Assembly: GCF_935822925.1 (NCBI RefSeq)
Contig: NZ_CAKXZS010000056.1
Span: 62,001 to 126,000 of the forward strand
Length of the DNA: 64,000 nucleotides
Origin: Mesorhizobium ventifaucium
GTDB taxonomy: Bacteria > Pseudomonadota > Alphaproteobacteria > Rhizobiales > Rhizobiaceae
Reading direction: 5' to 3'
Shown here: one piece after another, positions 19,551 through 28,056 of the stretch
Position numbering within the stretch: position 1 is the stretch's first letter
How the letters are laid out: each line of letters starts with the position of its first letter
The notes under the pieces: model-generated
The model's database searches: none
The model's input: the letters and a program-made list of their open reading frames with translations, nothing else
What the model was told of the DNA's origin: nothing
Made by a program: the position numbers and the translations under genes

Positions 19551-19958
19551 TCACCCACGATTCTCTTCCGCCAGCTTCGTCAGTATCGCCACCGCCTCTT
19601 CCGCCCGATCGGCCGGGACAAACAGATGGTCATGATAGAAGGCCGAGACCGGATTGACGCCTATGCCGGCGGCGGCAAGACGCGTGGTGATGGCGGCGAG
19701 GAAGCCTACCGCCTCCAGCGACGAATGGATGTTCAGCGTCACCATGCGGCAGCGAAACACGATCTCCAGGCCAGCGGCCGTGGCTTTCTCCTCTAGCGCG
19801 ATCACCGTCGTCCCCTCGCGCTCGCGAAACAGCATCACTGGCTCAAAGGCGTCTGGTACGGGCGCATCGGGCGGCAACGTGTCGAAGACGTGGATGCCGG
19901 GACGCAATTCCGGCGTCATCGTTGCCAGCAGTTTCTTCAGATCGGTCTCGCCGGCCAT
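19551..19958 (-). CDS. ACT domain-containing protein
   Basis: 135 aa. Two ACT-like halves: residues 25-60 (PVMLFREREGTTVIALEEKA) and 65-130 (MVTLNIHSSLEAVGFLAAI through GIGVNPVSAFYHDHLFVP). Small stand-alone ACT proteins of this type usually bind amino acids and regulate partners. ATG 19958 has GAGGAA upstream; the longer reading to 20681 is antisense to the bestrophin gene. Divergent from that gene by 156 bp. Confidence 0.8.
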   Translation of the reverse strand: MAGETDLKKLLATMTPELRPGIHVFDTLPPDAPVPDAFEPVMLFREREGTTVIALEEKATAAGLEIVFRCRMVTLNIHSSLEAVGFLAAITTRLAAAGIGVNPVSAFYHDHLFVPADRAEEAVAILTKLAEENRG

Positions 19959-20114
19959 CGATTCCTCCCGAATGTCTTGCGGATTTTCGATAACGTGCTC
20001 GGTCCCAGGCCGGCAAGACGACATCGCCATGTCGCTGGCGGTTGGGCTTGTGCGTGGATTGCATCGCACAATGGAACCGATCAGGATCATTGCCGGTCCG
20101 TGAAAGGGGTTTCG

Positions 20115-21020
20115 ATGATCGTTCGCCCGCGCCCGGGATTCTTGCATCTGTTCTTCATCATGCGCGGCTCGGTGGTGCCGCGCATCCTGCCGCAGATCTT
20201 CGGCTTCGGCGTCTATGGCGCGCTGGTGGTGCTGGCGGTCAGGGCACTGAAGCTTGACTTCGGCAATGCCGGCCCCGCACCGTTCGCCCTGCTCGGTGTG
20301 GCGCTGTCGATCTATCTCGGCTTCCGCAACAACGCCGCCTATGACCGCTGGTGGGAAGCGCGTAAGCTGTGGGGTCAGCTTGTCTTCGACATTCGCAATC
20401 TGGCGCGCGCCAGCACCGGGCTGATCGAAAACCGGGCGGAACTGCGCGGCCTGCTGATGGAGGCGATCGCCTTCTGCCACTTCCTGCGCGGCCTGCTTCG
20501 GCGGGTGGACGCAGCGTCGGACGCACGCGCGTTCATCGGCGACGAAGCCGAATGTGCCGCCAAGCTGGCCAACCCGCCCGACGCCTTGGTGCGGCGGATG
20601 GGCGAGCGAGCCGCCGCGCTGTACAAGGCCGGCGCGATCGACGTCATGGGCTACCGCATCCTCGACGAGCGCCTGTCGCAAATCGCCGCAGCGCAGGCCG
20701 GCTGCGAGCGCATCATGGGAACACCGCTTCCGTTTGCCTACACGCTGCTCTTGCAGCGCACCGCCTATATCTTTTGCCTGCTGCTGCCGTTTGGGCTCGC
20801 CTCGACTGCCGGGTGGGCGACGCCGCTGTTCACGGCGCTGATCGCCTACACCTTCTTCGGCCTCGACGCGCTCTCGGAGGAACTCGAGGACCCGTTCGGC
20901 ACCGAGGCCAACGACCTCGCCCTCGACGGCCTGTGCCGCGTCTGTGAAATCTCGGTGTTCGAGGCCCTCGGCGAGGCGCCGCCAAAAATGATCCCCGCCG
21001 AAAAATACTATTTCTCCTAG
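20115..21020 (+). CDS. bestrophin family (UPF0187) membrane channel
   Basis: 301 aa with N-terminal helices around 15-60, the conserved FRNNAAYDRWWEARKLWG motif near residue 75, and a C-terminal pair of helices ending in FFGLDALSEELEDPFG, the bestrophin signature in which the acidic cluster lines the channel region. Bacterial homologues form pentameric cation or anion channels. Start ATG 20115 is preceded by GAAAGGGG; longer in-frame starts run through the neighbouring promoter region. Confidence 0.9.
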   Translation: MIVRPRPGFLHLFFIMRGSVVPRILPQIFGFGVYGALVVLAVRALKLDFGNAGPAPFALLGVALSIYLGFRNNAAYDRWWEARKLWGQLVFDIRNLARASTGLIENRAELRGLLMEAIAFCHFLRGLLRRVDAASDARAFIGDEAECAAKLANPPDALVRRMGERAAALYKAGAIDVMGYRILDERLSQIAAAQAGCERIMGTPLPFAYTLLLQRTAYIFCLLLPFGLASTAGWATPLFTALIAYTFFGLDALSEELEDPFGTEANDLALDGLCRVCEISVFEALGEAPPKMIPAEKYYFS

Positions 21021-21143
21021 GGTTTGTTCCCACGCTCATGGCAGCGCCGTGCGCTCAAAAGATCGTAGGCGTGTCGGATCGCCGCCTCACGCGCGTCCTT
21101 GGTTCGACCTTCGCCAAGAGGGCTCGAAACAACCGGAGGACCA

Positions 21144-21554
21144 ATGACCATGTCTCAAACAGCATCCGTCACGCCGGGCGCGCTGTGGACCGGCCGAGGG
21201 CTCAGCGCCCTCATCGTGCTGTTCATGATCTTCGACGGCGTCATCAAGCTGCCGCCGCTCGATGTCGTCACCCAGACCATGGTGCAGCTCGGCTGGCCGG
21301 CCGATCCCAATGTCTCGCGCATGCTCGGCATCATCGGACTGGTCTCGACCGCGCTCTATGCGGTGCCGCGCACCTCGGTGCTTGGCGCCATCCTGCTCAC
21401 CGCCTACCTCGGTGGCGCCATCGCGACGCATATACGTATCGGCAGCCCGCTGTTTTCGCACACACTGTTCGGCGTCTATCTCGGCTTCGTCTTGTGGGGT
21501 GGCCTTTTCCTGCGCAACCCCAGGGTGCGCGCGCTGATCGCGCTCAGCCGATAG
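21144..21554 (+). CDS. DoxX-like family membrane protein
   Basis: 136 aa with four helices, starting GLSALIVLFMIFDGVIKLPP and including GIIGLVSTALYAVPRTSVLG and HTLFGVYLGFVLWGGLFLR, the DoxX-like pattern. GGAGGA at 21135-21140 supports ATG 21144. The function is unknown. Confidence 0.85.
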   Translation: MTMSQTASVTPGALWTGRGLSALIVLFMIFDGVIKLPPLDVVTQTMVQLGWPADPNVSRMLGIIGLVSTALYAVPRTSVLGAILLTAYLGGAIATHIRIGSPLFSHTLFGVYLGFVLWGGLFLRNPRVRALIALSR

Positions 21555-21707
21555 CGGCGACTTCAAAAGCCGTTCGATGGCGGTCGCGTCGCCAGAGATG
21601 GCGCGGTCTGCCGCCACCCTTCTTCTTTGACTTTGGATCAAATCGCCCGGTTGCAAGTTAGAAGATGTGGCGGCGAGGACGGAAAACCCCGTTTGAGAGG
21701 AACGACA

Positions 21708-21971
21708 ATGAAGAAACTGGTAGTCCTGATGGTATTGGCAACCTCACTCGCAGCCTGTTCCCGGACAGAACAGGGCGCGGCGGTCGGTGGCCTAGGGGGC
21801 GCTGCTGTCGGCGCTGCCGTTGCAAACGATCCGGTGGAGGGAGCTGTTGTTGGTGGTGCCGTCGGCGCCGTCGCCGGCGCACTGATCGGTCGTGCTACCG
21901 AACCCGGCCGGTGCCGCTATCGCGGTCGCGATGGGCGCGTCTACATCGCCCGCTGCCCTGAAGGCTATTGA
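21708..21971 (+). CDS. small glycine-zipper lipoprotein
   Basis: 87 aa. A signal peptide ends in the lipobox LAAC (Cys17). The mature part has two GxxxG-rich hydrophobic stretches (AAVGGLGGAAVGAAV and GAVVGGAVGAVAGALIG), as in glycine-zipper outer-membrane lipoproteins, and a C-terminal CRYRGRDGRVYIARC that may close a disulphide. GAGAGGAACGACA precedes the ATG. Confidence 0.8.
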   Translation: MKKLVVLMVLATSLAACSRTEQGAAVGGLGGAAVGAAVANDPVEGAVVGGAVGAVAGALIGRATEPGRCRYRGRDGRVYIARCPEGY

Positions 21972-22003
21972 TCGGGCCGCGTCATAAGTCGGACGAAACA
22001 GCA

Positions 22004-22031
22004 AAACGGCGGACAAAGGCGCCCGCCGTTT
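22004..22031 (-). terminator. terminator between the lipoprotein gene and rpsP
   Basis: 9-bp stem AAACGGCGG / CCGCCGTTT with a 10-base loop, followed on the minus strand by TTTTGC. It lies 21 bp beyond the rpsP stop and 32 bp beyond the convergent lipoprotein stop, so it may serve both. Confidence 0.8.
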
Positions 22032-22051
22032 CGTAGGGGATAAAAAGCAGA

Positions 22052-22453
22052 TTATTCGGCGGTCGCGGGTTCCGCCTCGGCCGGCGCCGCTGCCGCGGCG
22101 GCAACAGCGGCGGCTGCATCGTCCTGCGCCTTCTTCAGAAGTGCGGCGCGTTCCTGCGCCTTCTTGCCGGGCTCGGCCTTCTTCGGGTTGGAGCGGGTCT
22201 CACGCTTGGCAATGCCGGCCTCGTCGAGGAAGCGCAGCACGCGGTCGGTCGGCTGGGCGCCGTGCGAGAGCCAATGCTTGACGCGGTCGGCGTCGACCTT
22301 GACCCGCTCGCCGTCCTTGGGCAGCAGCGGGTTCCACGAGCCGAGCGACTCGATGAAACGGCCGTCGCGCGGCGAACGGGCGTCGGCGACGACGACGTGG
22401 TAATAGGGACGCTTCTTCGAGCCCGCACGGGCAAGTCGGATTTTCAGTGGCAT
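22052..22453 (-). CDS. rpsP: 30S ribosomal protein S16
   Basis: 133 aa. The conserved S16 body is at the N-terminus (KIRLARAGSKKRPYYHVVVA, FIESLGSWNPL); the tail after residue 85 is the long Lys/Ala-rich extension seen in alphaproteobacteria. It is last in a minus-strand group ffh, chorismate mutase, rpsP and has a terminator after it; rimM, trmD and rplS do not follow here. Confidence 0.97.
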   Translation of the reverse strand: MPLKIRLARAGSKKRPYYHVVVADARSPRDGRFIESLGSWNPLLPKDGERVKVDADRVKHWLSHGAQPTDRVLRFLDEAGIAKRETRSNPKKAEPGKKAQERAALLKKAQDDAAAAVAAAAAAPAEAEPATAE

Positions 22454-22504
22454 TTCTTTCTCCTAAAATTCTGATTTTCGTTGATCGGGGTTATGACTGT
22501 TGTC

Positions 22505-22556
22505 TTTATGCATGTCGTTGTCCCAAAACCGCTGCGCACTTTTTGGGCGACATACA
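22505..22556. repeat. intra-operon palindrome, family C copy 1
   Basis: TTTATGCATGTCGTTGTCCC ... TTTTTGGGCGACATACA. The outer arms GCATGTCG/CGACAT and inner CCCAAAA/TTTTGGG can fold. Read on the transcribed strand it starts about 8 nt after the chorismate mutase stop. The same element lies at 62061-62106. Confidence 0.85.
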
Positions 22557-22563
22557 CTGGTCC

Positions 22564-22890
22564 TCAGCCGGTTTTCGTTACGCCGTTGGATGCGGCGATA
22601 TGCTCGTGATGCCGGATCACTTCACGGACGACGAAGTTCAGGAATTTCTCCGCGAAATCCGGGTCGAGATGGGCGTCCTTCGCCAGTTGGCGAAGGCGGG
22701 CGATCTGCTGCTGCTCGCGTGCCGGATCGGCCGGCGGCAGGCCATGCGACGCCTTCAGCTTGCCGACCGCCTTGGTGCAGCGGAAACGCTCGGCCAGCAT
22801 GTGGATGAGCGCTGCGTCGATGTTGTCGATCGAGGCGCGGTAGTCGACCAGCGCCGCACGTGCGTCGGCCATGTCCTTTTCTTCGTTCAT
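22564..22890 (-). CDS. chorismate mutase (AroQ type)
   Basis: 108 aa, all helical. The AroQ pattern is clear: YRASIDNIDAALIHMLAERF with the first arginine, KAVGKLKASHGLP with the catalytic lysine, then DPAREQQQIARLRQ and FAEKFLNFVVREVIRHH. It converts chorismate to prephenate for Phe/Tyr synthesis. Start ATG 22890 lies 8 bp from the end of ffh; GTG 22929 would overlap ffh and is not needed. Confidence 0.9.
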   Translation of the reverse strand: MNEEKDMADARAALVDYRASIDNIDAALIHMLAERFRCTKAVGKLKASHGLPPADPAREQQQIARLRQLAKDAHLDPDFAEKFLNFVVREVIRHHEHIAASNGVTKTG

Positions 22891-22897
22891 CGCGCCC

Positions 22898-24535
22898 TCA
22901 CTTCTTCTTGCCGGGGCCGTTCTTGCCAAGCATTGGCAGACCGCCGCCAGATCCCGGCAAACCAGGAAGCTTCATGCCGCCGGGCAGCCCAGGCAGGCCA
23001 CCGCCACCTGAAAGGCCAGCGGGCAGGCCCTTCATGCCGCCGAGACCGGCTGCCTTCGCCTGCTTCTGCAAGGCTTCGAGCTGCTTGGGGTCCATCTTGG
23101 ACAGGTCCGGCATACCGCCGCCCATCATGCCGCCCGGGCCACCCATGCCGCCCATACCCCCCGGCATCATGCCGCCGAGGCCCATCTTCTGGGCCAGGCC
23201 GCCCATCATGCCGCGCATCAGGCCACCGCCTTTGCCCTTGCCGCCCATCGCCTTCATCATGTCGGCCATGCCGCGATGCATCTTCAGGAGCTTGTTGATC
23301 TCGGCCGCGTCGGTGCCGGAGCCGGCGGCGATGCGCTTCTTGCGCGAGTGCTTCAGAATATCGGGGTTGGCGCGCTCCGCCTTGGTCATCGACGAGATTA
23401 TGGCGAGTTGGCGGCCGAACATCTTGTCGTCGAGACCGGCGGCAGCCATCTGATCCTTCATCTTGCCCATGCCCGGCATCATGCCCATGATGCCGCCCAT
23501 GCCGCCCATCTTCGACATCTGCTGAAGCTGGCCGGCAAGGTCGTTCAGGTCGAACTTGCCCGACTGCATCTTCTTGGCCATCGCCGCCGCCTGCTCGGCG
23601 TCGATGTTTTCGGCAGCCTTTTCGACGAGGCTGATGATGTCGCCCATGCCGAGGATGCGGTCGGCGATGCGCTTGGGATGGAATTCCTCCAGCCCGTCCA
23701 TTTTCTCGCCGGTGCCGATCAGCTTGATCGGCTTGCCGGTGACGGCGCGCATGGAAAGTGCTGCACCACCACGGCCATCACCATCCATGCGGGTCAGCAC
23801 CAGCCCGGTGATGCCGACGCGCTCATCGAAGCTTTTCGCCAGATTGACGGCGTCCTGGCCGGTCAGCGAATCGGCAACCAAAAGGATCTCGTGCGGCGAC
23901 GACACCTTCTTGATGTCGGCCATCTCGACCATCAGCGGCTCGTCGATATGGGTGCGGCCGGCGGTGTCGAGGATGACGACGTCGTGGCCGCCGAGCTTTG
24001 CCGCCTGCACGGCGCGGCGGGCGATGTCGACCGGCGTCTGGCCCCCGACGATCGGCAGCGTGGCGACCTTGACCTGCTCGCCGAGTTGACGGAGCTGCTC
24101 CTGCGCCGCGGGACGCCGCGTGTCGAGCGAGGCCATCAGGACCTTCTTGTTCTGACGCTCGGTGAGACGCTTGGCGATCTTGGCCGATGTCGTGGTCTTG
24201 CCGGAACCCTGCAGGCCGACCATCATGATGACGACCGGAGCCGGTGCATTGAGGTCGATGGCGACGCCCTCGGCGCCCAGCATCTCGACCAGCTCGTCAT
24301 GGACGATCTTGACGACCATCTGCCCCGGCTTGATCGACTTCAGCACGGCGGCGCCGACGGCCTTCTCGCGCACCTTGTCGGTGAAGGAACGCACCACTTC
24401 CAGCGCAACGTCGGCCTCGAGCAGCGCACGGCGCACCTCGCGCAGCGCCGCCGAGACATCGGCCTCGGACAGGGCACCGCGGCCGGTGAGGCCGTTCAGG
24501 ATCGAACCAAGGCGCTCTTGCAGGGTCTCAAACAT
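22898..24535 (-). CDS. ffh: signal recognition particle protein Ffh
   Basis: 545-aa SRP54 GTPase. N domain 1-85, G domain with G1 GLQGSGKTTTSAK near residue 108 and LDTAGR near 190, then the methionine-rich M domain. The C-terminus beyond residue 460 is a long Gly/Met-rich run (MMPGGMGGMGGPGG and similar) ending in lysines, longer than in E. coli but common in this group. It targets inner-membrane proteins with the 4.5S RNA, whose gene I do not find here. Confidence 0.96.
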   Translation of the reverse strand: MFETLQERLGSILNGLTGRGALSEADVSAALREVRRALLEADVALEVVRSFTDKVREKAVGAAVLKSIKPGQMVVKIVHDELVEMLGAEGVAIDLNAPAPVVIMMVGLQGSGKTTTSAKIAKRLTERQNKKVLMASLDTRRPAAQEQLRQLGEQVKVATLPIVGGQTPVDIARRAVQAAKLGGHDVVILDTAGRTHIDEPLMVEMADIKKVSSPHEILLVADSLTGQDAVNLAKSFDERVGITGLVLTRMDGDGRGGAALSMRAVTGKPIKLIGTGEKMDGLEEFHPKRIADRILGMGDIISLVEKAAENIDAEQAAAMAKKMQSGKFDLNDLAGQLQQMSKMGGMGGIMGMMPGMGKMKDQMAAAGLDDKMFGRQLAIISSMTKAERANPDILKHSRKKRIAAGSGTDAAEINKLLKMHRGMADMMKAMGGKGKGGGLMRGMMGGLAQKMGLGGMMPGGMGGMGGPGGMMGGGMPDLSKMDPKQLEALQKQAKAAGLGGMKGLPAGLSGGGGLPGLPGGMKLPGLPGSGGGLPMLGKNGPGKKK

Positions 24536-24960
24536 TGGTCAAACCGCTGTGCGAGAGCGCCTTGGATTCATGCTGATCCCCGTCGGGCCTGCGGCCCTCT
24601 ACGCCTCTTGTGCGTTCCTGCAGTGATTCAAGCATTCTTTTTCCTTTTCCCTGGCACCCGGATGATGCCCGAGAGGTAATGCGTTCGCGCCTACTATCCA
24701 ACTCAAAGCCGTCCAGGCAAAAGCCCAAAGCCAAAAAGCACCCGGGGGCGCACAGCGCTGCCGGATGTTGGCCTCCAGGATCTATTTACAGCACGTCACC
24801 TCAAACAGGCTTCGGCGTCCCGGTCGGCTTGCTCGGAGGGATACTCGTCGCGGAATTCGCGGCGTGTAGACAGGAAATCGGCCGCGGAGTCAAGGTGGGG
24901 GGCCGAATACTCTGAACCGGGCCGGTTCGGTTTATGGCAGCACCACCAGCGTGATGCGCA
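24536..24960. other. gap upstream of ffh, no gene seen
   Basis: 425 bp between the CPBP protease stop and the ffh start. Presumably it holds the ffh promoter. No conserved ORF, known repeat or SRP RNA signature (GGAAGCAG loop) is seen on either strand. Confidence 0.5.
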
Positions 24961-25914
24961 TCAGCTTGGGCCGCCAGGGTGCGAAAAATCAGGCTCGACC
25001 TTCAGCGGCGAGCGCGGGTGCAGGAGCAACAGAACAGTCAACAGGCTGCAGACGATGCCGATCGCCGCGATGAGGACGGCATCAAGCGTCGTCCAGCCGG
25101 GACCTTCGAGCGGCTTGGCGTTGAACAGGGCGAAGGAATTGTAGCTTTGCTGATGTGAAATCAGCAGGAAGCCGGTCAGATTGTTGCCGACGTGGGCGCC
25201 GAAGGCCGCGCCGAGATTGCCCGTGGCATAGACCACCAGCGTCAGGACCAGCGCAAAAGCAGCGATCGAGGCCAGCACACAGGCGTTGATGGCGGTCGTC
25301 GAGCTTGGGCTCCAATGCATCACAGTGAACAGAAGTCCTGGCAGCAGCGCCCAGATGAACGGGTTTTGAAACCGATTGGCCAGGCCCCTGAGGAGATAGC
25401 CGCGAAACAGCACCTCTTCGGACGAGGTCTGCAGCAGGGTCAGCGCGGCGATCGGGATCAGGAACAGCAGCCAGGACGACAGGGCGATCGCACCGCGCGC
25501 AATGTCGGGCTGCAAGAGGTAGAGCAGGATCTCGGAGAGCAGCGATGTGACCAGCACCGCGGCCAATCCCCTAAAAAATCCCGAACGCGAAACGCGGCGG
25601 CTGGTGCCGATCAGCGCCATCAGCGGCTCGCGATGGACCCAGCGCATGGCTGCCCACAGGCCGAGCCAGATTCCGGCAAAGGAGGCGAGCGCGGCGAGGA
25701 TCCCGGCGGGCGAGGCCATGAAATTCTGCACCGCCCCTCCTTCTATCACGGCGCCAGACAATGCTTGCCAGAGATAGGCGCCGCCGAACAGCACGGCGAT
25801 GGTTGTCGCGACCCAGAACAGGACGACGACCACCGTTCCGAGCAGGAGCCGCGGCAGGGTCGTCTTGGCGTGGGGAGTATGCCGGTAGCGCTCGAAGGCG
25901 GCAGGGTCTATCAC
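24961..25914 (-). CDS. CPBP family intramembrane metalloprotease
   Basis: 317 aa with about eight helices. The Abi/CAAX-protease motif EEVLFRGYLLRG (EExxxR, near residue 165) and the later FTVMHW and HVGNNLTG histidines and asparagine are all present, so the active site looks complete. The role of this member is unknown; related proteins act in bacteriocin immunity or prenyl-protein processing. Confidence 0.88.
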   Translation of the reverse strand: MIDPAAFERYRHTPHAKTTLPRLLLGTVVVVLFWVATTIAVLFGGAYLWQALSGAVIEGGAVQNFMASPAGILAALASFAGIWLGLWAAMRWVHREPLMALIGTSRRVSRSGFFRGLAAVLVTSLLSEILLYLLQPDIARGAIALSSWLLFLIPIAALTLLQTSSEEVLFRGYLLRGLANRFQNPFIWALLPGLLFTVMHWSPSSTTAINACVLASIAAFALVLTLVVYATGNLGAAFGAHVGNNLTGFLLISHQQSYNSFALFNAKPLEGPGWTTLDAVLIAAIGIVCSLLTVLLLLHPRSPLKVEPDFSHPGGPS

Positions 25915-26020
25915 GCGGGCTCACAGGCTGGTGCTTCGAGTCGCATGATCTAGTCGATCGGTTCGTGCCGCGCAATCGTCACGGTTATCGCTCCAGCCAT
26001 CCCTTCTGGCGTTTGCGCCG

Positions 26021-26169
26021 CCCCTCACCTGCCTGCCGGCATCCTCTGCCCGTAAACGGGGAGAGGGGCGCTCTCACCAACGATTTCGCTAATCGCCAGC
26101 ATTGCAGGAAAGGTCCTTCTCCCCGTCACTATACGGGGAAGTGCCCGGCAGGGCGATGAGGGCAGCGCC
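26021..26169. repeat. intergenic repeat, family B
   Basis: Starts CCCCTCACCTGCCTGCCGGC and ends GTGCCCGGCAGGGCGATGAG-GGCAGCGCC, with a CTTCTCCCCGTCACTATACG hairpin in the right arm. Full copies are at 42358-42540 and 58989-59166. Confidence 0.88.
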
Positions 26170-26202
26170 AACCTCGACAATTGGTGGTCTCTAACGGCAC
26201 CG

Positions 26203-26802
26203 TCAGCGCTCGACATACATGATGCGTCGGGTGCCCGGATCGACCAGTGCCGGCTGACCGTTCACATAGACATAGCGGTAGTCATAGTCCGGGATCTCGC
26301 GCAACTCGACAGTATCCGGTAAGGTCGCACCGGTAACCACCTCGCCCTCGAGATAGACCGGGTCGATCCGGTTGGTCTCGATATAGGTGCGAACTTCGGC
26401 CGGCGGCCGCCTGATCGGCTCGATCGGCTCGCCAGCGACGATCGCTCCGGTATAGATGTCGGGATCGTCGACGTCGGCGGGCGCTTCGACGATGGTAATG
26501 TCTGCGTCATCAGGGCGTTCCGTCAGGACGACCTTGTTGCCGCCGAAATCGGCCGTCACATAGTCGGAATAGATCCAGCCTTGGCCATTGGCCTCGGCGA
26601 TGGTGCACCATTTGCTGTTTCGGATGCAGCCATCAAGCGTTGCCGACTGGCCGGCGGCGAGCACACCGATGACCGGGTATTGCGGGCCGGGGCCGGCGCG
26701 TACGTTGAGATCGGTGACAGCCGAGACGGCGGTATCAGCCAAGGCTGTGCCCGACATGGCGACAAGCGCTCCGGCGACAGCAGGAAATAGTATGCGCTTC
26801 AT
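26203..26802 (-). CDS. exported SH3-like/DUF1236 protein
   Basis: 199 aa: signal peptide (MKRILFPAVAGALVAMSGTA, cleavage after ALA), a bacterial SH3 domain at about 25-85 (TDLNVRAGPGPQYPVIGVL through WIYSDYVTADF), an acidic linker, and a C-terminal DUF1236-like part (RIDPVYLEGEVVTGATLP, YVYVNGQPALVDPGTRRI). A cell-wall-binding periplasmic protein is likely. The in-frame 26856 start adds an unlikely leader; ATG 26802 has GGAGCGAAACC upstream. Confidence 0.87.
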   Translation of the reverse strand: MKRILFPAVAGALVAMSGTALADTAVSAVTDLNVRAGPGPQYPVIGVLAAGQSATLDGCIRNSKWCTIAEANGQGWIYSDYVTADFGGNKVVLTERPDDADITIVEAPADVDDPDIYTGAIVAGEPIEPIRRPPAEVRTYIETNRIDPVYLEGEVVTGATLPDTVELREIPDYDYRYVYVNGQPALVDPGTRRIMYVER

Positions 26803-26865
26803 GGTTTCGCTCCGTTTTGATGGTCCCTCACGAACGAAAACGAAACAGGGCTTCACGCGTTCCGG

Positions 26866-27957
26866 CTAAAACGCCTCGGCCGGCTCACGTTTTGTTCCGG
26901 TTTCTTTCACGGCAGTCAGGAGTTCATGAACGAAGGCCAGCTTCCGTGCGGTCACCTCCGAGATCACGAAGGGATAAAGGTCCGGCAGGCCCATGCAGCG
27001 GTTGATCGAGTTGGACGCTTCCGACAGCACCAGCCAGCGGGCCAGGATCTTTTCGAACGGTTCGGGAACGGCGGCAGGTTCCGACGGCGCCGGTTGCAGC
27101 TCGCCGCCGGTGTCGCTGCGCGACAGCTCGTTGGCCTCTACCGTTTCCAGTCGGCCGAGCGGGAAATTCAGCGCATGCACCATCTCCAGCGTATCGGTGA
27201 TGTGCAGGTGGTGTGCCCATGTCTCGGCCCAGTCCTCCCAGGGATGAGACGTGGCATAAGCAGAAATGTGGTCCTGCTGCCAGTCGGGCGCAGCACCTTT
27301 GGCATGGTAGGTCTTCAGCGCCTGCTCGTAATCAACGCGCTCGTCGCCGAACAATGCGCGGAAGGCGGCAAGCCGTTGCGAGTCGTCGCGGATCAGGCGG
27401 TCCCAGTAATAGTGGCCGAGCTCATGGCGGAAATGGCCGAGCAACGTACGGTAGTTCTCGCCCATCTCGACGCGCCGTCTTTCGCGCTCGGCCGAGTCCG
27501 CCTCGGCGACATTCAGTGTGATCAGGCCGTTGTCATGGCCGGTCAGGATGCGCGCGCCCCCTGGGCCGCCGATCGGATCGGCGAGAAAGTCGAAGGCGAG
27601 GCCGGCCTCGTCGCCGGCGTTCCGCTTGGGCACGACCGGCAGTCCGGCGGCGAGCAGCGAATAGATTGCCCGCTTCTTTGCCGCTTCGACGCGGATCCAG
27701 CGACGGCGGTTGCCATCCACCGAAAGGTCGGGGATCAACTGGTTCAGCTCGCAGGCGCGGCAGAAGGCATGGCCAGGTTCCGCCATCCAGTTGCAGGCGC
27801 ACTCGTCGGCATTTGTGCACTGGAAAACGCCGCCGGCGCCTGACAACACGAAGCGCGCATCCCCGGGATCGTAGAGCACGGGGCTGGCGCAGTTCAGGCA
27901 CTGGGCGTTCTCGAAATAGAGGCGGTGGCCGCAATGCGGGCAATTGAAGAGCTTCAT
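26866..27957 (-). CDS. putative zinc-binding metallopeptidase with zinc ribbon
   Basis: 363 aa. Residues 1-70 hold a treble of CxxC pairs (CPHCG, CLNC, CACNW, CRAC) forming a zinc-ribbon-like region. The peptidase motif RHELGHYYWD (near 178) gives HExxH, with a third ligand likely in HPWEDWAETWAHH. It corresponds to the family annotated as putative zinc-binding metallopeptidase; the substrate is unknown. It is followed 63 bp downstream by the SH3 protein gene on the same strand. Confidence 0.87.
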   Translation of the reverse strand: MKLFNCPHCGHRLYFENAQCLNCASPVLYDPGDARFVLSGAGGVFQCTNADECACNWMAEPGHAFCRACELNQLIPDLSVDGNRRRWIRVEAAKKRAIYSLLAAGLPVVPKRNAGDEAGLAFDFLADPIGGPGGARILTGHDNGLITLNVAEADSAERERRRVEMGENYRTLLGHFRHELGHYYWDRLIRDDSQRLAAFRALFGDERVDYEQALKTYHAKGAAPDWQQDHISAYATSHPWEDWAETWAHHLHITDTLEMVHALNFPLGRLETVEANELSRSDTGGELQPAPSEPAAVPEPFEKILARWLVLSEASNSINRCMGLPDLYPFVISEVTARKLAFVHELLTAVKETGTKREPAEAF

Positions 27958-28056
27958 CCCAATCTCAAATCACCAGGTCTCAAATCATCAGCCCGGATAT
28001 AGTGCGGAGCGGCATATCGCCCAAACGCCTGTCGGCGACAGGCGTTCCTGCCAACG

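Noticed and set aside
24536..24960. 4.5S SRP RNA gene near ffh
   Set aside because: No GGAAGCAG-type loop or matching stem was found on either strand.
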